NCBI GenBank assembly: GCA_041654095.1
Contig: JBAZED010000004.1
Span: 23,391 to 87,390 of the forward strand
Direction: 5' to 3'
From: UBA1424 sp041654095
GTDB lineage: Bacteria > Bacillota_I > Bacilli_A > RFN20 > CAG-826
Length of the DNA: 64,000 nucleotides
Below, piece after piece: positions 59,784 to 64,000 of the stretch; the stretch's first letter is position 1; every line of letters starts with the position of its first letter. The notes beneath the pieces were generated by a model that saw nothing but the letters and a program-made list of their open reading frames with translations, made no database searches and was not told where the DNA came from. The translations under genes and the position numbers were made by a program.

Positions 59784-61727
59784 ATGGCGGAAAAAGAGAT
59801 AAAAAGCACCTATACAGCCGAAGATATAGATATTCTCGAGGGTCTTTCTGGCGTTCGCAAAAGACCAGCCATGTATATCGGTTCGACCAATTCCTCAGGT
59901 CTTCACCACCTCGTTTGGGAAGTGATTGACAACGGAGTGGACGAAGCCTTATCAGGCTTCGGAAACAAAATAGCCGTCATAATTCACAAAGACGGTTCAC
60001 TCTCAGTCGAAGATGAGGGGCGCGGCATACCTGTCGATATCCATCATCAGACTAACATGCCGGCTGTCCAACTGATCTTCTCGACTCTGCACTCAGGAGG
60101 AAAATTCTCCGATGCCGTCTACAAAAGCAGCGCCGGTCTCCACGGTGTGGGCGCTTCGGTCACGAATGCCCTCAGCGAATTCCTCGATGTCAATGTTTTC
60201 CGCGATGGATCAATCTATCACCTCCGCTTCGAAAATGGCGGAAAACTCGCTACACCCCTCGAAGTCATCGGTAAAACCAACAAACGCGGAACGTTGGTGC
60301 GCTTCAAACCAGATGTCACTATTTTCTCATCGACCGAATTCAAATGGGATACGATTTATAACCATCTGCAAGAGAGCGCTTTCCTGTTAAAGAAAGTACG
60401 CTTCATCCTTAAGGATGAAAGAACCGATTTATCACACGAGTTTTACTATGTCGATGGCCTGCGTGAATACGTCTCGACCTTAAATCAAAACAAGAAGCCA
60501 TTAGGGAATATCGTCTCATTTGAAGATGATGCAAACGGCATCAAAATTGAATGCGCAATGCAATATTGCATTGAAGACTACAATGAATCGATATATTCTT
60601 ATGCCAACAATGTGCGAACCCGCGATGGTGGTACTCACGAGACCGGTTTTCGCATCGGTTTGACGAGGGCCGTCAACGACTTTGCGACCGAACATTCCCT
60701 TTTAAAAGGGAAAAGTAAAATTGAAGGCAGCGACATCCGGGAAGGATTGACGGCTATCGTCTCCTTAAAAATCCCGGAAACCCTCCTTCAATACGAAGGT
60801 CAAACAAAGTCAAAACTCGGAACTCCTGAGGCCATTCAAACCGTGAATAATTTTATTTATAGTAAGTTAACTTACTATTTAAATGAAAATAAAGAGTTCG
60901 CCATCAACCTGATCAAGAAGGTTAACGATTCTCGCGATGCTCGTCTTGCGGCGCGAAAAGCCAAGGAAGATGCAAGAACGACGAAAAAAGTCAAAAATGA
61001 GATGATCATCAGCGATAAGCTCACACCTTGCCAATCCAAGGATTATCCCTTAAATGAAATATTCATCGTCGAAGGCGAATCGGCTGGCGGCACCGCACGC
61101 AAAGGTCGAGATCGTTTGCATCAAGCCATTCTACCACTTCGTGGTAAACCATTGAATACCGATAATGTCACCATGGATCGGATGTTAAAAAATGAAGAGT
61201 TTGCAACCATCATCTCGACGATCGGAGCCGGCGTCGCCCAGAATTTTGACATCGAAGAAGCCAAGTATGGAAAAATCATCATCATGACCGATGCCGATAC
61301 CGATGGCGCCCATATTCAAACCCTCCTTTTGACCTTCTTTTATCACTACATGAGACCGCTCGTCAACAAGGGCAAAATATTTGTGGCCGTCCCTCCGCTT
61401 TACCGCGTTTACAAGGAAGTCAGCAAAGCGATAGTCTATGAATATGCCTGGGATGACAAAGGTCTCGAAAAAGCTAAAAAATCGATTGGATCAGGATACA
61501 AGATTTCACGCTATAAAGGCCTTGGTGAAATGGACGCCGACCAGCTCTGGGAAACGACGATGAATCCGCGGACTAGACAACTCGTCCGCGTCAAAATCGA
61601 AGACCCGCTCCTCGTCGAGAGACGCGTAAGCATCTTGATGGGAAAAGATGCGGCTGTGCGCCGTAAATGGGTCGAAGAAAATGTCGATTTTAACATCGTC
61701 GATAAGTTCATTGAGGAGGTCAAATAA
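59784..61727 (+). CDS. parE: DNA topoisomerase IV subunit B
   Basis: ATPase subunit of the decatenating topoisomerase IV. 647 residues: GHKL ATPase with EVIDNGVDEA, transducer domain, and TOPRIM with EGESAGG and DADTDGAHI. It is called parE and not gyrB because of plsY beside it and parC behind it, which has no GyrA box. The last base overlaps the parC start. Confidence 0.93.
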   Translation: MAEKEIKSTYTAEDIDILEGLSGVRKRPAMYIGSTNSSGLHHLVWEVIDNGVDEALSGFGNKIAVIIHKDGSLSVEDEGRGIPVDIHHQTNMPAVQLIFSTLHSGGKFSDAVYKSSAGLHGVGASVTNALSEFLDVNVFRDGSIYHLRFENGGKLATPLEVIGKTNKRGTLVRFKPDVTIFSSTEFKWDTIYNHLQESAFLLKKVRFILKDERTDLSHEFYYVDGLREYVSTLNQNKKPLGNIVSFEDDANGIKIECAMQYCIEDYNESIYSYANNVRTRDGGTHETGFRIGLTRAVNDFATEHSLLKGKSKIEGSDIREGLTAIVSLKIPETLLQYEGQTKSKLGTPEAIQTVNNFIYSKLTYYLNENKEFAINLIKKVNDSRDARLAARKAKEDARTTKKVKNEMIISDKLTPCQSKDYPLNEIFIVEGESAGGTARKGRDRLHQAILPLRGKPLNTDNVTMDRMLKNEEFATIISTIGAGVAQNFDIEEAKYGKIIIMTDADTDGAHIQTLLLTFFYHYMRPLVNKGKIFVAVPPLYRVYKEVSKAIVYEYAWDDKGLEKAKKSIGSGYKISRYKGLGEMDADQLWETTMNPRTRQLVRVKIEDPLLVERRVSILMGKDAAVRRKWVEENVDFNIVDKFIEEVK

Positions 61728-64000
61728 TGGTCAAGAAAGTTCCTGAAACCGTCGAAGTTATCAAGGAAAAAATCTCGAACCAGCCTCTTGAAGAAGTCAT
61801 GGGCGATCGTTATGCAACCTATGCTAAATACGTGATTCAAGATCGGGCTATTCCCGATGTTCGGGACGGGCTGAAACCGGTTCAGCGACGCATCATTTAC
61901 GCGATGTATGAATCGGGTAATATCTCGACCCGCCCGACCAAGAAATGCGCTCATACCGTCGGTGCGGTCATGGGCCGTTACCACCCACATGGCGACGCTT
62001 CCATTTACGATGCTTTGGCTCGTATGTCGCAAGACTGGAAAGTCCGGGTTCCGCTCGTCGATTTTCAAGGTAATAACGGCAGTATCGACGGCGACGTCCC
62101 AGCCGCTTATCGCTACACCGAAGCGCGGCTCAGCGAAATCGCGGAAGAACTGACGCGTGATCTTGAAAAAAAGACCGTCGACATGGATTTGACATTCGAC
62201 GACACCGACTTTGAACCGAGCGTCTTACCAGCTCGTTTTCCAAACCTCTTAGTCAACGGCAGCGAAGGTATCGCAGTTGCATTAGCAACTGAAATACCGC
62301 CTCATAATCTCCGCGAGGTCATCGATGCCGTCATTTGGCGGTTGACTCACGTCAATGTCACCCCGCTAGATTTAATGCGCTTTATCAAGGGTCCCGACTT
62401 TCCGACCGGCGGTTTAATCTTTGATAGTGAAGGTCTAAAAAATATCTACGAAACTGGCCGGGGCCGCATCGAAGTCGTCGCCAAGACGGAAATCGTCGAC
62501 GAAAAAGGCCTCAAGCAAATCGTCATCACCGAAATTCCATATAAAACCATTAAAATTTCCATCGTCTACGAGTTGGACAAAATCCGCCACGGGAAAGAAA
62601 TCGATGGCATCCTCGAAGTCCGCGATGAATCCGACCGCAAGGGACTTCGCATCGTTTTGGACTTGAAAAGAGATGCCAAACCGGACGTCATTCTCGCTTA
62701 CATTTTCAATAAAACGCAGCTCAAGAGTTCCTATTCAGCTAACATCGTCGCCATCGTGAACGGCCGTCCTAAAACCTTAAATTTGCTGCAGATTATCGAC
62801 GCCTATATCGAACATCAAGTCGACGTCATCGCGAGGAGAAGCCGCTTCGATCTCGACAAATGCCAAGCGCGCCTCCACATCGTCGACGGGCTGATTAAGG
62901 CCATCTCGCTGCTCGATAAAATCGTCGCCGTCATCCGCTCCTCAAAAGATAAGGCTAACGCCAAGGAAAACCTTCAGAAAAAGTTTGAGTTTTCCGAGGC
63001 TCAAAGCGAAGCGATCGTCATGCTACAACTTTATAAGTTGTCCAACACGGATATTTCGACCTTAGTCAAAGAAAAAGACATCTTAGAAAAAACGATTTTA
63101 AAACTTCAAGGCATCCTCGAAGATCGCAAAAAATTAGACCGCGTCATCATCGCGGATTTAAAGGCGATAGCAGCGAAATACGGCGATGACCGGAGAACGC
63201 AAATCGTCGCTAAAGACATTAACCTGCAAATCGATAAGCGCGACTTGATCGCCAAGGAAGAAGTCGTCATCGCCATCACTCGCGACGGCTACATCAAACG
63301 CAGTTCGGTGAAGTCGTATCGCGGCAGTGGAGTCGACTCCTTACCTGGCATGAAGGAAGATGACGTCCTCGTCTATCGCGGCCAAGCGATGACGACCGAT
63401 TTCATCTTAGCTTTTACTAACCGCGGCAATTACCTCTATATTCCCATTCACGAAATCGTCGATGCGAAATGGAAAGAAGAAGGTAAGCACATCAATTATC
63501 TGATCAACTTTGAGTATAAGGAAAAAATCGTCTGTGCTTTTGCCGTCAATGAGTTTAGAGAGGACTTGTTCTTAGCCTTAGTCACCAAAAAAGGCCAGAT
63601 TAAGCGCGTCCGCCTCAGCGACTTCATCGTGATTCGCTACGCTCGCCCCATCACGGCGATGAAACTGATCGGCGATGATGAGATTGCCGATGTCGTCGTG
63701 ACGAGCGGCGATAGTAATATCATGGTCTTGACCAGCGCGGGTGGGGCGATCTTATTTAACGAGAACGACGTTTCGATTGCGACCCTTAAATCCGGGGGCG
63801 TGAAAGCGGTGGCCGAATTGAAGCCGGCGACCATTGTCAAACTCCTCGTCTTTGAAAAAGACGAAAAAGCCAAGATAATCCTGTTGACTCACGCCGGACA
63901 CCTTCGCATCTACGATTATGCGAATACGCCGTTAACGGCTCGTCTCGGCAAGACATCAGCCATTTATCCATGCTTTAAAAACGACCCTCATTATTTGATA
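61727..64000 (+). CDS. parC: DNA topoisomerase IV subunit A (3' end outside window)
   Basis: Breakage-reunion subunit. It starts ATG 61727 directly behind parE and stays open to the window end, about 758 codons. YVIQDRAIPDVRDGLKPVQR near the start; the catalytic Tyr is in AAYRYTEARL (usually AAMRYTE). The quinolone-binding region reads HPHGDASIYDAL: the position equal to Ser80 of E. coli ParC is Ala, and Glu84 is Asp. The C-terminal beta-pinwheel has begun, and where GyrA carries QRRGGKG this protein has YRGSGVDSLPG, which argues for ParC. Confidence 0.92.
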   Translation, partial: MVKKVPETVEVIKEKISNQPLEEVMGDRYATYAKYVIQDRAIPDVRDGLKPVQRRIIYAMYESGNISTRPTKKCAHTVGAVMGRYHPHGDASIYDALARMSQDWKVRVPLVDFQGNNGSIDGDVPAAYRYTEARLSEIAEELTRDLEKKTVDMDLTFDDTDFEPSVLPARFPNLLVNGSEGIAVALATEIPPHNLREVIDAVIWRLTHVNVTPLDLMRFIKGPDFPTGGLIFDSEGLKNIYETGRGRIEVVAKTEIVDEKGLKQIVITEIPYKTIKISIVYELDKIRHGKEIDGILEVRDESDRKGLRIVLDLKRDAKPDVILAYIFNKTQLKSSYSANIVAIVNGRPKTLNLLQIIDAYIEHQVDVIARRSRFDLDKCQARLHIVDGLIKAISLLDKIVAVIRSSKDKANAKENLQKKFEFSEAQSEAIVMLQLYKLSNTDISTLVKEKDILEKTILKLQGILEDRKKLDRVIIADLKAIAAKYGDDRRTQIVAKDINLQIDKRDLIAKEEVVIAITRDGYIKRSSVKSYRGSGVDSLPGMKEDDVLVYRGQAMTTDFILAFTNRGNYLYIPIHEIVDAKWKEEGKHINYLINFEYKEKIVCAFAVNEFREDLFLALVTKKGQIKRVRLSDFIVIRYARPITAMKLIGDDEIADVVVTSGDSNIMVLTSAGGAILFNENDVSIATLKSGGVKAVAELKPATIVKLLVFEKDEKAKIILLTHAGHLRIYDYANTPLTARLGKTSAIYPCFKNDPHYLI

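Noticed and set aside
59784..64000. gyrB-gyrA instead of parE-parC
   Set aside because: plsY lies beside the pair and the second gene has no QRRGGKG GyrA box at the start of the C-terminal domain.
1..64000. tRNA, rRNA, CRISPR, transposase, prophage or att sites
   Set aside because: I looked for T-loop patterns (GTTCRANNC in cloverleaf context), repeat-spacer series and transposase motifs and saw none; the one GGTTCGATTCC at about 3326 is inside pdp coding sequence.

Overview
The window looks like a chromosomal segment of a Bacillota (low-GC Gram-positive lineage) bacterium, most likely from the Mollicutes/Erysipelotrichia side of that group. The reasons are: (a) long stretches keep the gene order known from Bacillus (alaS-ruvX-DUF1292-greA, comEA-comEC-holA-rpsT-lepA-hemW-hrcA-grpE-dnaK-dnaJ, rsmE-mtaB-rpsU, ybeY-cdd-era-recO-glyS-dnaG-rpoD-trmK-nif3-ispH-cshB-nfo-ispG, plsY-parE-parC); (b) Gram-positive regulation is present (a T-box, CIRCE/HrcA, Shine-Dalgarno sites of the AGGAGG type, intrinsic terminators); (c) ClpB has no N-domain, and small Mollicutes-like versions of several proteins occur. 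TGA is used as a stop (alaS, comEA, comEC, the helicase), so this is not the Mycoplasma code. Base composition is close to balanced by eye. No transposase, prophage, CRISPR array, rRNA or tRNA gene was seen.

Layout. 0-6.1 kb: end of a pullulanase gene, an SSB-like OB-fold protein, plsC, rsmF (minus), then pdp-dtd-mnmA. 6.1-9.0 kb: a minus-strand three-gene ABC importer with a lipoprotein receptor, preceded by a leader RNA with mutually exclusive hairpins and a terminator. 9.2-13.3 kb: a compact T-box in front of alaS-ruvX-DUF1292, then greA. 13.3-17.1 kb: competence genes comEA-comEC, holA (broken by one in-frame TGA) and rpsT. 17.2-24.0 kb: an insertion relative to the ancestral order, holding an AMP ligase fused to an acyl carrier domain, cysE, cysK, fmt and a nuclease-helicase fusion. 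24.0-29.1 kb: lepA, a degenerate Fic protein, a small membrane protein, hemW, an RDD protein. 29.2-38.8 kb: heat-shock regulon hrcA-grpE-dnaK-dnaJ and clpB, both under paired CIRCE operators, with guanine deaminase and a purine permease between them. 38.3-46.6 kb: TM2 protein, rsmE, an unknown gene, mtaB, rpmF, deoC, rpsU, a C39-peptidase membrane protein, ybeY, cdd, era, recO. 46.6-57 kb: glyS, dnaG, rpoD, trmK, nif3, ispH, cshB, nfo, ispG. 57-64 kb: rpmG, an MBL hydrolase, efp, yneF, plsY, parE and the first three quarters or so of parC.

How it fits together: most genes serve translation and tRNA/rRNA modification, DNA replication and repair, proteostasis, pyrimidine/purine salvage (pdp, deoC, cdd, guaD, purine permease), phospholipid synthesis (plsC, plsY), the MEP isoprenoid pathway (ispG, ispH) and cysteine synthesis (cysE, cysK). 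The most interesting non-routine signals are the five-segment attenuator-like leader before the ABC importer, the very short T-box leader of alaS, the TGA inside holA, the pseudo-Fic protein, the C39 peptidase-membrane protein without an ATPase, and the matched double-CIRCE promoters.
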